A stretch of DNA of 64,000 bases. It comes from an uncultured Piscinibacter sp. Its GTDB lineage: Bacteria > Pseudomonadota > Gammaproteobacteria > Burkholderiales > Burkholderiaceae_C. Positions 17,848 to 28,018 of this stretch are shown here, piece by piece. Both the position numbers and the translations under genes were made by a program. The notes below the pieces were generated by a model. That model saw only the letters and a program-made list of their open reading frames with translations, had not been told where the DNA came from and made no database searches. The stretch lies in the NCBI RefSeq assembly GCF_937952055.1, contig NZ_CALFYO010000019.1, positions 62,001 through 126,000 on the forward strand, read 5' to 3'. Each line of letters begins with the position of its first letter. The stretch's first letter is position 1.

Positions 17848-18162
17848 ATGCTGGCATGCATCGCCGTTGCGCGGCTGGCCGCCTGCACGTCGCCGCCGCA
17901 GCAGCAGGGCCAGAGTGACCTGCTGGACTTCCTGCAGGGCGGCAGCACGCGGCGCGAGGAGGTGCAGATGCGCCTCGGCGAGCCGAACGCCCTGTACGAG
18001 GGGAATCGCATCTTGGCCTACCGGCTGCGCCGTGACCAGGGCGGCTACGTGCTGGTGAAGGGTGGCTCGGACTGCCAAGAGGTGCGCTACAACCTGATGC
18101 TGGCATTCGACGCGCAGGGCGTGCTGCGGCGCCACACGCTGGTGGAAGTGAACCCGCGATGA
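17848..18162 (+). CDS. Small lipoprotein with BamE/SmpA-like motif
   Basis: 104 residues from the ATG at 17848. A short hydrophobic leader ends in a lipobox-like LAACTS, so it is probably a lipoprotein; an in-frame ATG at 17800 would bury the signal. The mature part has TRREEVQMRLGEPNALYEGN followed by RILAYRL, the 'T..eV...lGeP' pattern of the SmpA/BamE-like fold. It overlaps the next gene by 4 bases (ATGA), and that gene encodes a second protein with the same motif. The actual role is unknown; an envelope-structure role would be a guess from the fold. Confidence 0.6.
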   Translation: MLACIAVARLAACTSPPQQQGQSDLLDFLQGGSTRREEVQMRLGEPNALYEGNRILAYRLRRDQGGYVLVKGGSDCQEVRYNLMLAFDAQGVLRRHTLVEVNPR

Positions 18163-19982
18163 GGCATACGGCCCATGCGCTGCGGGCCTGGGTGCTCGCC
18201 GCCGTGGCAGCCTCCGAGCTCACCGGCTGCGTCCTGCCCGTCGCCGAGCCGCCCCGGACGCTGGAAGGGCAACGCGGGAACCTGGAGGACCGGATGCCCG
18301 CCTTCATCGTCGAGGGCCGCACCACCCGCGAGGAGGTGCTGCTCACGCTGGGCGAACCCGACCGGATCGCCGACGAAGAGCGCTGGCTCGCCTACGACAC
18401 CGCGCGCCTTGTGGGCGGCATCACCCTCTACGGCCTCGCCGCGGGCGGCTATTCGAGCTCGGCGGGCGGGGTCATCGGCACCTACCACACCGTCGCCTGG
18501 CGGGAGCTGGTGCTGCGCTTCGACGCGCAGGGCGTCGTCAGCAAGGCCGAATTCGTCGAACAGAGGGATCGCCGGCTATCGCTGCTCGACATGGAGCGTC
18601 CCTATCCGCATGCGAAGCGCGTGTTGCAGCTTAGTCCGACCGTGCAGGCCCACCGCGAGGCCATGCGCACGTTCGTGCCGGCCGAGCCGGACGAGCGGCT
18701 GCGCGAGGGCTTCATCGCCGCCGCATGCCAGGTTCACGGGCAGTGGCACGAGGCGCTGGCCAGCATCACCGACCGGGCGGTGTACTGCTGGACCCCCGCG
18801 CAGGCCGACGGCACCGCCGGCCAGGTGCTGCTGCGCTGGGCGGCCGCCGACATCGATCCGCCCGACTGGGCCGCCGGCGAAGCGGCCTCCGAGCGCGGCC
18901 GGCCGTTGGCTTCGTCGACGCCGCCGCGTCGCCTACGCTTGCCCCGACACCCGGGACGAACCGCGATCGATCGCGGCAGGGGCGTCGGCGCTCTCGTCCT
19001 TCAGCATCACGCCGGTGCCGCGCAGGCGCCGCGCCGCGGCGAGCAGCCAGGCGATGCGGTAGGCGGCACTCGCTACGGCCAAGCCATCCGGGCGAATGTT
19101 GGACACGCAGTTGCGCTTCGAGTCCGCGCAGCCGATGCGCGGCGCCCAGGTCAGGTAGGCGCCCAGGCTGTCGGGCGACGACAGGCCGGGCCGTTCGCCG
19201 ATCAGCATCAGCACCGCGTCGGCGTTCACGCACTCGCCGATCTCGTCGCCGAGCGCGACGCGCGCCTGGCGCGCCAGCACGATGGGCGCGAGGCCCCAGC
19301 CGTCGGCCTCGAGCCGCGGGCGCAGCGCCAGCAGCAGCGGCAGCGCGTGGCGCTGCACCGCGGTGGACGACAGGCCGTCGCCGACGACGATCTGCACCGT
19401 GCCAGCGACCGTGGCCGGCGCCGGCGATGCCAGCGCGCGCCGGCTCTCCGGCGCGAGGCGCCGCCCCAGGTCCGGCCGGCGCAGGTAGGTGGCGCGGTCC
19501 GGCGCGGCGCTGTGCACGATCGCCGTCGCGAAGCCATGCGCCTGCAGCTGCGCCGCGAGTGCCTCGGCATCGAAGGCCGCGTGCACCGCGTCGCGCGCCA
19601 GCGCGTGGGCGACGCCGAAACGCAGCACCTCGGCGGTCGGCAGGCTGCTGCCGACGCGGCCGAGCGCGATGCGCGCGGCGGTGTGGCGCCGCAGCGCCAC
19701 CCAGGGGTCGGCCGGCACCATGTCCGCCGGCCCGCCTGCCGCACCCTCCGCCGCTGGCTGCGCGCCCGCTTCCCCGACGGACACGACGGACGGGGCGCCG
19801 CCCCCGGGCGGCCGCGCGGCGGGGCTCATCGTGCACCCTCCCGCAGCGCCGGCATGCCCGCGAGCAGCCGGTGGCCCGGTGCCACCGGCAGCAGCCGGCC
19901 GGCGTCGTCGGTGACGCCCATGCGCTGCAGCCAGGCCTCGAACTCCGGCGCGCGCTGCAGGCCGAGCAACTCGCGCAGGTAG
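18159..19982 (+). CDS. Second BamE/SmpA-like lipoprotein; frame runs on antisense to eutC
   Basis: It starts with ATG 18159 inside the previous stop. The leader ends in a lipobox-like LTGC, followed by TTREEVLLTLGEPDRIADEE, the same motif as in the upstream lipoprotein, then a Gly/Tyr/Ser-rich stretch (about 85-110). Up to about residue 250 (base ~18915) the sequence looks like real protein. After that the frame has no stop until 19982 and lies opposite eutC and the start of eutB, reading Arg/Ala-rich filler. The true C-terminus probably lost its stop through truncation, so the 607-residue length is doubtful. Treat 18159 to about 18915 as the supported part. Confidence 0.5.
   Translation: MRHTAHALRAWVLAAVAASELTGCVLPVAEPPRTLEGQRGNLEDRMPAFIVEGRTTREEVLLTLGEPDRIADEERWLAYDTARLVGGITLYGLAAGGYSSSAGGVIGTYHTVAWRELVLRFDAQGVVSKAEFVEQRDRRLSLLDMERPYPHAKRVLQLSPTVQAHREAMRTFVPAEPDERLREGFIAAACQVHGQWHEALASITDRAVYCWTPAQADGTAGQVLLRWAAADIDPPDWAAGEAASERGRPLASSTPPRRLRLPRHPGRTAIDRGRGVGALVLQHHAGAAQAPRRGEQPGDAVGGTRYGQAIRANVGHAVALRVRAADARRPGQVGAQAVGRRQAGPFADQHQHRVGVHALADLVAERDARLARQHDGREAPAVGLEPRAQRQQQRQRVALHRGGRQAVADDDLHRASDRGRRRRCQRAPALRREAPPQVRPAQVGGAVRRGAVHDRRREAMRLQLRRECLGIEGRVHRVARQRVGDAETQHLGGRQAAADAAERDARGGVAPQRHPGVGRHHVRRPACRTLRRWLRARFPDGHDGRGAAPGRPRGGAHRAPSRSAGMPASSRWPGATGSSRPASSVTPMRCSQASNSGARCRPSNSRR
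18933..19829 (-). CDS. eutC: Ethanolamine ammonia-lyase, small (beta) subunit
   Basis: 298 residues, normal for EutC. It has the family's DPWVALRRHTAARIALGRVG N-terminal motif, the TYLRRPDLGRRLAPESR block, VVGDGLSSTAVQRHA and IGERPGLSSPDSLGAYLTWAP; the conserved Cys region CADSKRNCVSNIRPDGL follows near the end. With EutB it forms the adenosylcobalamin-dependent enzyme that splits ethanolamine into acetaldehyde and ammonia. Its start overlaps the eutB stop by 4 bases (ATGA), giving translational coupling. No microcompartment genes are present, so this is the simple cytoplasmic form of the pathway. Confidence 0.96.
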   Translation of the reverse strand: MSPAARPPGGGAPSVVSVGEAGAQPAAEGAAGGPADMVPADPWVALRRHTAARIALGRVGSSLPTAEVLRFGVAHALARDAVHAAFDAEALAAQLQAHGFATAIVHSAAPDRATYLRRPDLGRRLAPESRRALASPAPATVAGTVQIVVGDGLSSTAVQRHALPLLLALRPRLEADGWGLAPIVLARQARVALGDEIGECVNADAVLMLIGERPGLSSPDSLGAYLTWAPRIGCADSKRNCVSNIRPDGLAVASAAYRIAWLLAAARRLRGTGVMLKDESADAPAAIDRGSSRVSGQA

Positions 19983-21223
19983 AGCGCGTCGTGGAACGAG
20001 GTGCTCTGGTAGTTCAGCATGATGTCGTCGGCGCCCGGCACGCCCATCACGAAAGTGACGCCGGCCGTGCCGAGCAGGGTCAGCAGCGTGTCCATGTCGT
20101 CCTGGTCGGCCTCGGCGTGGTTGGTGTAGCAGACGTCGCAGCCCAGCGGCAGCCCGAGCAGCTTGCCGCAGAAATGGTCCTCCAGCCCGGCGCGCACGAT
20201 CTGCTTGCCGTCGTAGAGGTACTCGGGGCCGATGAAGCCGACCACGGTGTTCGTCAGCAGCGGCTCGAAGGCGCGCGCCACCGCGTAGGCGCGCGCCTCG
20301 CAGGTCTGCTGGTCGACGCCGTGGTGCGCGTCGGCCGACAGCGCCGAGCCCTGGCCGGTCTCGAAGTACATCAGGTTCTCGCCCAGCGTGCCGCGCTTCA
20401 GGCTGCGCGCCGCGTCGTGCGCCTCGCGCAGCAGCGCGAGGTCGATGCCGAAGCCGGCGTTCGCCTTCTGCGTGCCGGCGACCGACTGGAACACCAGGTC
20501 CACCGGCGCGCCCGCCTCGATCAGGCGCAGCGTGTTCGTCACGTGCGTGAGCACGCAGGCCTGCGTCGGGATGGCGAAGCGCTCGATCACCTCGGCGAGC
20601 ATCGCCACCAGCGTGCCGAGCGCGGCGAGCCCGTCGCCCGCCGGATTCACGCCGACCACCGCGTCACCGCAGCCGTAGAGCAGGCCGTCGAGCATGGATG
20701 CCGCGATCCCTTTCGGGTCGTCGGTCGGGTGGTTCGGCTGCAGCCGCACTGCGAGCCGGCCCGGCAGGCCGATCGTGTTGCGAAAACGCGTGACGACGCA
20801 GCACTTGCGCGCGACGAGGATCAGGTCCTGGTTGCGCATCAGCTTGCTGACCGCCGCCGCCATCTCCGGCGTCAACCCCGGCGCCAGCGCGGCCAGCATC
20901 GCGCTGTCCGCCTGCGGCGAGAGCAGCCAGTCGCGCAGGCCGCCGACCGTCAGGTGCGCCACCGGCGCGAAGGCGCTCGCGTCGTGGCCGTCGACGATCA
21001 GCCGCGTGACCTCGTCGGCCTCGTAGGGGATCACTGCCTCCTGCAGGAAGTGGCGCAGCGGCAGGTCGGCGAGGGCGAGGCGCGCCGCCATGCGCTGCGC
21101 CGCGCTGTCGGCGGCGAGGCCGGCGAGCCGGTCGCCGGAGCGCTCGGGCGTCGCCTTCGCGAGCAGCGTCTTCAGGTCGGCGAAGCGGTGGACCTCGCCA
21201 GCGAGCGTGCAGGAAAAGCTCAT
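19826..21223 (-). CDS. eutB: Ethanolamine ammonia-lyase, large (alpha) subunit
   Basis: 465 residues, full length for EutB. Recognisable blocks include QPNHPTDDPKGIAASMLDGL, YGCGDAVVGVNPAGD, the LMYFETGQGSALSADAHHG substrate-site region, FIGPEYLYDGKQI, and the cobalamin-side DVCYTNHAEADQDDMD and FVMGVPGADDIMLNYQSTSF. It forms the catalytic TIM barrel that holds coenzyme B12. It is transcribed first, followed by eutC. No ethanolamine permease or aldehyde dehydrogenase is next to it; upstream, on the other strand, lies only a truncated PPOX gene and IS DNA, so partner genes may have been lost. Confidence 0.97.
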   Translation of the reverse strand: MSFSCTLAGEVHRFADLKTLLAKATPERSGDRLAGLAADSAAQRMAARLALADLPLRHFLQEAVIPYEADEVTRLIVDGHDASAFAPVAHLTVGGLRDWLLSPQADSAMLAALAPGLTPEMAAAVSKLMRNQDLILVARKCCVVTRFRNTIGLPGRLAVRLQPNHPTDDPKGIAASMLDGLLYGCGDAVVGVNPAGDGLAALGTLVAMLAEVIERFAIPTQACVLTHVTNTLRLIEAGAPVDLVFQSVAGTQKANAGFGIDLALLREAHDAARSLKRGTLGENLMYFETGQGSALSADAHHGVDQQTCEARAYAVARAFEPLLTNTVVGFIGPEYLYDGKQIVRAGLEDHFCGKLLGLPLGCDVCYTNHAEADQDDMDTLLTLLGTAGVTFVMGVPGADDIMLNYQSTSFHDALYLRELLGLQRAPEFEAWLQRMGVTDDAGRLLPVAPGHRLLAGMPALREGAR

Positions 21224-21341
21224 CGTGTGGGCTCCGGCGGTGCTGCGCGGCGGAACTGAGCTGCATCGGAACGCAGCGCGGCGCAGCCCCTAAGGTAGCC
21301 GATGCGGCACGCGCCGGCCGGGCCGCGGCGGGGGGCGAGCG

Positions 21342-21413
21342 ATGGACGACACGATCAGGCGTCAGATCGTGGAGTTGCTGGACCAGCACCGCATCATGAC
21401 GATCGCCACGATG
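21342..21413 (+). pseudogene. Pyridoxamine 5'-phosphate oxidase-like gene, first 24 codons only
   Basis: It begins MDDTIRRQIVELLDQHRIM and TIAT, the standard opening of pyridoxamine 5'-phosphate oxidase-related (general stress protein 26-type) flavin proteins. After the Thr-Met codons the sequence switches abruptly to IS91 3'-end DNA at CTGACTCACC (21414). The rest of the gene (about 120-150 codons) is not found on the far side of the IS fragment, so insertion came with a deletion or rearrangement. Confidence 0.7.
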
Positions 21414-21755
21414 CTGACTCACCTGGGCCTGGATCCGCAGCCGCCACCCCGGGGGCGGGCGCGCGAGGCTGGGCACGACCGAAGCCGCCTGAGCCGCCTG
21501 AGCCGCCTGAGCCGCGCTGGGCCGCGCTGGGCCGCCGGGGTGGTGCTGCGCCGCCCGCGGAATCGACGCCGCAAGACTCCGGGTCAACCCCCTGATGTCG
21601 AGGTCGAACGAACTCCAGGCCAAACGTCGCGTGCCGGCCGAACCGGGGCAAGGCAAGGGCCCAGGTGCCAGTTCCCAGCCCTGCGGACCGACATCGGCCG
21701 CCCACGCAGGCGTGACTCGGGCGGCCAAGATGCCCAAGATGCCGTTTGAAATTCC
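21414..21755 (+). repeat. IS91 3' end, copy B (solo terminal fragment)
   Basis: 342 bp in direct orientation to 13406-13756 with near-complete identity; it lacks one 9-bp unit. No transposase is attached. It begins inside the transposase C-terminal coding part and ends at the same TTTGAAATTCC as copy A. It interrupts the PPOX-like gene. Confidence 0.92.
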
Positions 21756-22818
21756 TCTGCGCGGGACTCAGCCGCAGGAGCCGAAGCGCCATGCTCGTGA
21801 GTGACCTTGGCGAGTCACAGAGTCGGCATCTGCGACTCAGCTCCTTGACGGGTATCCCGCCATCGGCTTTCCACGGGAGCACCATGATCCTCTCTTCCGC
21901 GTACCCCTCCTTCGGAGCCCGATCTCCTTCTCTGTGATCGAACTGACGAGCCTCATGTTGGTGTTGTCCCGTTGCAGCACACGGGGGCAAGCCTGCTGAG
22001 GCCACGCTCTTCGAGAATCGCTGCTTCATGGTGGACCTTGAACGTCCGCCATTCGGAGATCGATTTGAGCTTGTCGAGCGGCCGATTAGGGTCGGTATCG
22101 CCACCACGGCAGACGTGGAAGCGGTCGCCGGCCGCGTGATCCGCCATGCGCCGACCTACGACCGTTGTACCTGTTCAGCTGACCTTCGCCGGCTCCGCAG
22201 CCGCGAGGGCGAGTGACGGCTTGGTGTCAGTCAGCGTGAGTTCGCCCCTTCAAGATGACCGGCAGCAACCGCTGCTGAGCCGTCACCGGTATCGGCGTCG
22301 AGGCGGTTGATGGAGACACCTGAGCGGACTCCAGCGGGGCACGGGTCGCCTCGTGGACGGCGCCGCGAGGCTGTTTGCGACGATGACTGTCGAGCCTGGT
22401 GCCCTTTGGACCTGCCTGACTCGTGGTGTTCTCAGTCCCCTGCGGCCGAATCGCCAGGCTTCTCGCAGGTCGCCGTTCATGACTGTGTTTGGTCGGAACC
22501 ATCCTGCTGGACTGGCCGTCGGCATCGGCCCCTTCACGCTCGACGTCATACCGAGGAAGGTGACGCGTGCGGGCTTCGCGGAGTCGAGAGCAACACCTTC
22601 GCGCTCGTGGTGAGCAGCTTCGGCGCCGCCGGTGTCCACGCCGAGCAGAACGGCAAGGGCGACGACATGCAGCGCGAGCTCGCGGCGCTCTCCGAGCGCG
22701 AGAACCGCCACGCTTCGAAGAACCCGACGAGCATTCCGGCCACCGTGCTCAAGGCGACGGTGGACTGCCTCCGACGACCTGGGGCACTTGCCGCGGCCAG
22801 GCCGGCCATCGACCGTGC
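21756..22818. other. Gene-free stretch downstream of the solo IS end
   Basis: About 1.06 kb with no gene that I can support. Base composition and frames resemble the gene-free parts of the first 10 kb rather than the core. One plus-strand stretch near 22590-22800 (ESNTFALVVSSFGAAGVHA, MQRELAALSEREN) reads like protein, but has no start, no family and runs antisense into the GMC gene. Confidence 0.5.
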
Positions 22819-24453
22819 TCAGGCCGCCATGCGTCGGTCCGCCTGCCGGTCCGCGCGCATCATGTCCGCGCCGCGGCAGGCGATCATGACGGTGGGCGAG
22901 CTGGTGTTGCCCGAGGTGATCGTTGGCATGACCGACGCGTCGACCACGCGCAGGCCCACGAGGCCTTGCACCCGCAGGCGACTGTCGGTCACCGCGCTTG
23001 CGTCGCCGGGACGGCCCATCTTGCACGTGCCCACCGGATGGAAGATGGTGGTGCCGATGTCACCCGCCGCCTTGGCCAGGTCTTCGTCTGTTTCGAAGCG
23101 GGGTCCCGGCAGGTATTCCTCCGGCCGGTAGGGGGCCAATGCGGCTTGGCCGGCGATGCGGCGAGTCAGCCGGATGGCCTTCGCCGCCTTGACGCGATCC
23201 GCCTCGTGCGACAGGTAGTTGGGCGCGATCTTCGGGGGCGTGGCCGGGTCGCGGTCGCGGATCAGGATGCTGCCGCGGGACCGCGGGCGCAGGTCGCACA
23301 CGCTGGCCGTGAACGCCGGGAACGCGTGCAGCGGGTCGCCGAACTTGTCCAGCGACAGCGGCTGGACGTGGTACTCCAGGTCGGGCGTGGCCACCGTCTC
23401 GTCCGAGCGGGCGAACAGGCCCAGCTGGCTGGGCGCCATCGTCAGCGGGCCGCTGCGCAGCAGCGCGTATTCCAGCCCCATCCTGGCCTTGCCCAGAAGG
23501 CTGTTCGCCTGCCGGTTCAGGGTGCGGATGCCCTGCACCTTGTAGATGCTGCGCAGCTGCAGGTGGTCCTGCAGGTTCTGGCCGACGCCGGGCAGGGCGT
23601 GTGCGACGGGGATGCCCAGCGACTGCAGGGAGTCCGGGTCGCCGATGCCCGAGCGCTGCAGGATGCCCGGCGAGCCGACCGAGCCGGCCGCCAGCACGGT
23701 CTCGATGCGCGCCCTGGCCGTGCAGCGCTCGCTGCCCTGGCGGAACTCGATGCCGATGACTCGCTTGCTGTCCAGGACCAGCTTGTCGGTCAGGGCGCCG
23801 GTGGCGATGCTCAGGTTGGGCCGGTGCCGCACCGGGTCCAGGAAGCCGCGCACCGCGCTCCAGCGGGTGCCCTTCTTCTGGTTCACCTCGAAGGAGCTCA
23901 CGCCCAGGTTGCTGCCCCGGTTGAAGTCCGGGGTCGCCGGCACGCCCGCCTGCACGGCCGCCTCGGCGAAGCGGTCGAGGATGTCCCAGCGCAGGCGCTG
24001 CCGTTCCACGCGCCACTCGCCGCCGCTGCCGTGGTGTTCGTCGCCCCCGTGCCAGTGGTCTTCCGCGCCCTTGAACACCGGCAGCACGTTGCTCCAGGCC
24101 CAGCCGCGGTCCCCGGTCAGCTCCGCCCACTCGTCGTAGTCGCGCTGCTGGCCGCGCAGGTAGAGCATGGCGTTGATCAGCGTGCTGCCGCCCAGCCCCT
24201 TGCCGCGCGCGTAGATGATGCTTCGCCCGTTCAGGCCCGGCTCGGGCTCGGTCCGGTAGCACCAGTCGGTGCGTGGGTTGCCGATGCAGAAGAGGTAGCC
24301 GACGGGGATCCTCGTCCAGATCCACTTCTCGTCGTTGCCGGCCTCGAGCAGCAGCACGCTCACGTCCGGGTCGGCCGACAGCCGGTTGGCCAGGACGCAC
24401 CCGGCAGCGCCGCCGCCCGCGACGATGTAGTCGAATTCGCCCACGTCTTTCAT
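22819..24453 (-). CDS. GMC-family FAD-dependent alcohol/choline dehydrogenase-like oxidoreductase
   Basis: 544 residues. The N-terminal FAD-binding motif is FDYIVAGGGAAGCVLANRLS. GMC signatures follow: GKGLGGSTLINAMLYLRGQ, GSVGSPGILQRSGIGDP and, at the end, the catalytic region HPVGTCKMG with LRVVDASVMPTITSGNTSSP. The start at 24453 (MKDVGEF) has GGAGAG just upstream. It lies 78 bp downstream of mmsA on the same strand. The family oxidises primary alcohols such as choline or medium-chain alcohols; with mmsA next to it, oxidation of an alcohol to an aldehyde that MmsA then converts to an acyl-CoA is a fair inference. The substrate cannot be named. Confidence 0.9.
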   Translation of the reverse strand: MKDVGEFDYIVAGGGAAGCVLANRLSADPDVSVLLLEAGNDEKWIWTRIPVGYLFCIGNPRTDWCYRTEPEPGLNGRSIIYARGKGLGGSTLINAMLYLRGQQRDYDEWAELTGDRGWAWSNVLPVFKGAEDHWHGGDEHHGSGGEWRVERQRLRWDILDRFAEAAVQAGVPATPDFNRGSNLGVSSFEVNQKKGTRWSAVRGFLDPVRHRPNLSIATGALTDKLVLDSKRVIGIEFRQGSERCTARARIETVLAAGSVGSPGILQRSGIGDPDSLQSLGIPVAHALPGVGQNLQDHLQLRSIYKVQGIRTLNRQANSLLGKARMGLEYALLRSGPLTMAPSQLGLFARSDETVATPDLEYHVQPLSLDKFGDPLHAFPAFTASVCDLRPRSRGSILIRDRDPATPPKIAPNYLSHEADRVKAAKAIRLTRRIAGQAALAPYRPEEYLPGPRFETDEDLAKAAGDIGTTIFHPVGTCKMGRPGDASAVTDSRLRVQGLVGLRVVDASVMPTITSGNTSSPTVMIACRGADMMRADRQADRRMAA

Positions 24454-24530
24454 GCTCGTCTCTCCGTGTTCCTCGTCGTGCGCCGTGGCGCCATGGCGTG
24501 GCGGAGCCAAGCCACAGGACGCTGTGCCGC

Positions 24531-26045
<1,515 letters not shown>

Positions 26046-26163
26046 GGCAATCTCTCCTGCGTGATGCATCTGGCGATGGTCCTGCAGTGATTAAAGCGAT
26101 GAATTGAGGAGGAATCCAATGACTTCGATCGGACATGGATATTCGAATGTCTTATAACTACTC
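26046..26163. promoter_or_regulatory. Divergent promoter region, mmsA / lysR
   Basis: 118 bp between the two divergent starts. It holds an AT-rich core with the palindrome ATTCGAAT at 26141-26148, inside a short A/T-rich stretch just before the LysR start. It is a possible regulator site. LysR proteins usually control the divergent operon from such a region. Confidence 0.45.
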
Positions 26164-27051
26164 ATGGACATTCCCTTGCTCAAGGCCTTCGTCACCGTCG
26201 CCCGTGAAGGCAATCTGACGCGCGCGGCCGAGCGGTTGTTCGTGACGCAGCCGGCGCTGAGCCTGCAGGTCAAGAAGCTCCAGGAGGGGCTGGCGCTGAC
26301 GCTGTTCGAGCGCACCCCGCGGGGGATGCGCCTCACCGAAACCGGGCAGCGCCTGCTGCCGGTGGCCGAGAAGGCCCTCGGTGGTTTCGCCGAGTTCCGG
26401 GCCGCGGCCGCCGGCCTCAAGGCCACGATCAGCGGCCGCTTGCGCCTGGGCACGGTGGTGGACCCGGAGTTCCTCCGGCTCGGTGCCTTCCTGAGCGCCC
26501 TTGCCGAACGTCACCCGGCCCTTTCGTTCGAGCTCAGCCACGGCATGTCCGGGACAGTGACGCGGCAGGTGGAGCAGGGCGAGCTCGACGTCGCCTACAC
26601 CCTCGGCGCGCCTGGCTTTCCGGATCTCGCCGGCCGCTTCCGCGTCGTCGGCCTGACCGACTTCAGCTACCGCGTCGTCGCACCGCCCGGCTGGGCCGGA
26701 CAGGTGCGCGGCAAGGGCTGGCGCGCACTGGCAGCGTTGCCGTGGATCGAGGCCCCGCCCGACTCCGTGCACCACCGCCTGCTCTCGGCCGTGTTCGCTG
26801 CCGAGGGTGTGCAACCCCATGTGGTGGCGCGAGTCGACCTGGAGCCTTCCATGCTGGACCTCGTGCGCTCCGGCGTCGCGCTGGCCCTGGCGCGCGACAG
26901 CCTCGCGTTGCGGGCCGCGCATGCCGAAGGCGTCGTGATCGCGGACCGGGTGTCGCTGGCGGCGGAACTGGGCCTCGTGTGCCGCGCGGACAGGAGCACC
27001 GAGGCGGCGATCAAGGTGGCGATGGAGGTGATCGAGGAGGTCTGGCGCTGA
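26164..27051 (+). CDS. LysR-family transcription regulator
   Basis: 295 residues. The N-terminal winged helix has LKAFVTVAREGNLTRAAERL and VTQPALSLQVKKLQEGLALT, the standard LysR helix-turn-helix. The rest is the two-lobed ligand-binding domain (LRLGTVVDPEFLRLGAFLSA onward). It is divergent from mmsA-GMC by 118 bp, so it most likely controls that operon in response to an intermediate of the pathway. The ligand is unknown. Confidence 0.9.
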   Translation: MDIPLLKAFVTVAREGNLTRAAERLFVTQPALSLQVKKLQEGLALTLFERTPRGMRLTETGQRLLPVAEKALGGFAEFRAAAAGLKATISGRLRLGTVVDPEFLRLGAFLSALAERHPALSFELSHGMSGTVTRQVEQGELDVAYTLGAPGFPDLAGRFRVVGLTDFSYRVVAPPGWAGQVRGKGWRALAALPWIEAPPDSVHHRLLSAVFAAEGVQPHVVARVDLEPSMLDLVRSGVALALARDSLALRAAHAEGVVIADRVSLAAELGLVCRADRSTEAAIKVAMEVIEEVWR

Positions 27052-27227
27052 TGGCAGGCCGGGCTCCGGCGCTGCCGCGGGCCCGGCACGCCTGTGCGCT
27101 CATGCATTCGCGAGCGCGCCGGCGGATCCTGAACGGGATACCCAGGCGGGCCGCCATGAGGCTTCCCGCCGGCCACGGCAGCGGCCATGCGCAGGCGCGC
27201 TGTCCGTGGGTCGCGATCGGCAAGGCC

Positions 27228-27638
27228 TCAGGCCGTGGCGGCGGCCTCGGTCATCACGCCGGAGAGAACGCCGTACGCCTGGGCCCAGGCGCCCTTGACG
27301 TCCTCGGTGAAGGCATCGCCCAGGCCGGCGGCCAGCGTCCACAGCAGCGCGCCGCCGACGGTGGCGTAGTGCGCGTCCGTCACGCCGTAGGCGACATGGC
27401 GTTTGCCGAGGTCCTGCACGGCGGGCACCAGGGTGTCGAGCTTGTCGAGGTTGGTGACGACGACGTTGATCATCGCCATCAGCTTGCGCCCCTGCTCCTT
27501 CATGTCGCCCTTGAACAGCGGCTGCAGCGTCGGGTCGAGCTCGAAGAGCTTGCCGTAGAAGAGCTCGGCGGCCTTTTCCTTGATCGGCACGACGGACTGC
27601 CAGGTACTCTGGATCATCTGCACTTGTTGCGGGGTCAT
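27228..27638 (-). CDS. Single-domain bacterial globin (Vitreoscilla haemoglobin type)
   Basis: 136 residues with the three-on-three globin pattern of Vgb and flavohaemoglobin globin domains. It starts MTPQQVQMIQSTWQSVVPIK, has FYGKLFELDPTLQPLFKGDM around the distal pocket, and the proximal His is in LGKRHVAYGV. There is no reductase domain. It is the last gene of the five-gene redox operon; its ATG lies inside the stop of the upstream cytochrome gene (4-base overlap). Likely roles are oxygen or NO binding, with electrons perhaps from the operon's other products. It is cytoplasmic as written, unlike its periplasmic neighbours. Confidence 0.92.
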   Translation of the reverse strand: MTPQQVQMIQSTWQSVVPIKEKAAELFYGKLFELDPTLQPLFKGDMKEQGRKLMAMINVVVTNLDKLDTLVPAVQDLGKRHVAYGVTDAHYATVGGALLWTLAAGLGDAFTEDVKGAWAQAYGVLSGVMTEAAATA

Positions 27639-28018
27639 GGCTTTTCCTTCAGGTGGGGGGAAGAGGGCTGGCGCACCAGCGCCAGCATGTAGTCGAGTGC
27701 GGCGCCGACCTCGGCGTCGCTGAGCGTCGGGTTGCCTCCGCGCGGCGGCATCATGCTGTGGTCGGGGCCGAAGAAGCCTGCCAGCGCGTGCTGCAGCAGT
27801 GTCGGCCGCCCCTTGGCCACGCGCGGCGCCCAGGCCGCGGCGTCACCCACGGGCGGAGCGCCGGCCAGGCCGTCGGCATGGCAGCCGATGCAGGTGCCCT
27901 GCCAGACGCGCCGCCCCACTTCGTGGCCGGGCAGGTCCGGCGCGTCGAAGGGCTGGGCGCGTGCCGCCGGCGGCAGCATCAGCGCCGCCGACAGCATCGC
28001 GGGCAGGGCCTGCCGCAT
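27635..28018 (-). CDS. Monohaem class I cytochrome c
   Basis: 127 residues. The signal peptide (LPAMLSAALMLPPAARA) is followed by one haem motif, CIGCH, at about residue 43-47, and the Met ligand is likely in the MMPPRGGNP stretch. The C-terminal helix LSDAEVGAALDYMLALV is typical of small soluble c-type cytochromes. The start overlaps the upstream stop (TGATG), and its own stop overlaps the globin start. It presumably carries electrons in the periplasm for the operon's multihaem protein. Confidence 0.92.
   Translation of the reverse strand: MRQALPAMLSAALMLPPAARAQPFDAPDLPGHEVGRRVWQGTCIGCHADGLAGAPPVGDAAAWAPRVAKGRPTLLQHALAGFFGPDHSMMPPRGGNPTLSDAEVGAALDYMLALVRQPSSPHLKEKP

Noticed and set aside
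22590..22800. Protein-like plus-strand stretch (ESNTFALVVSSFGAAGVHA...).
   Set aside because: No start codon or family, no support for the frame, and it continues antisense into the GMC gene; not enough to call a gene.
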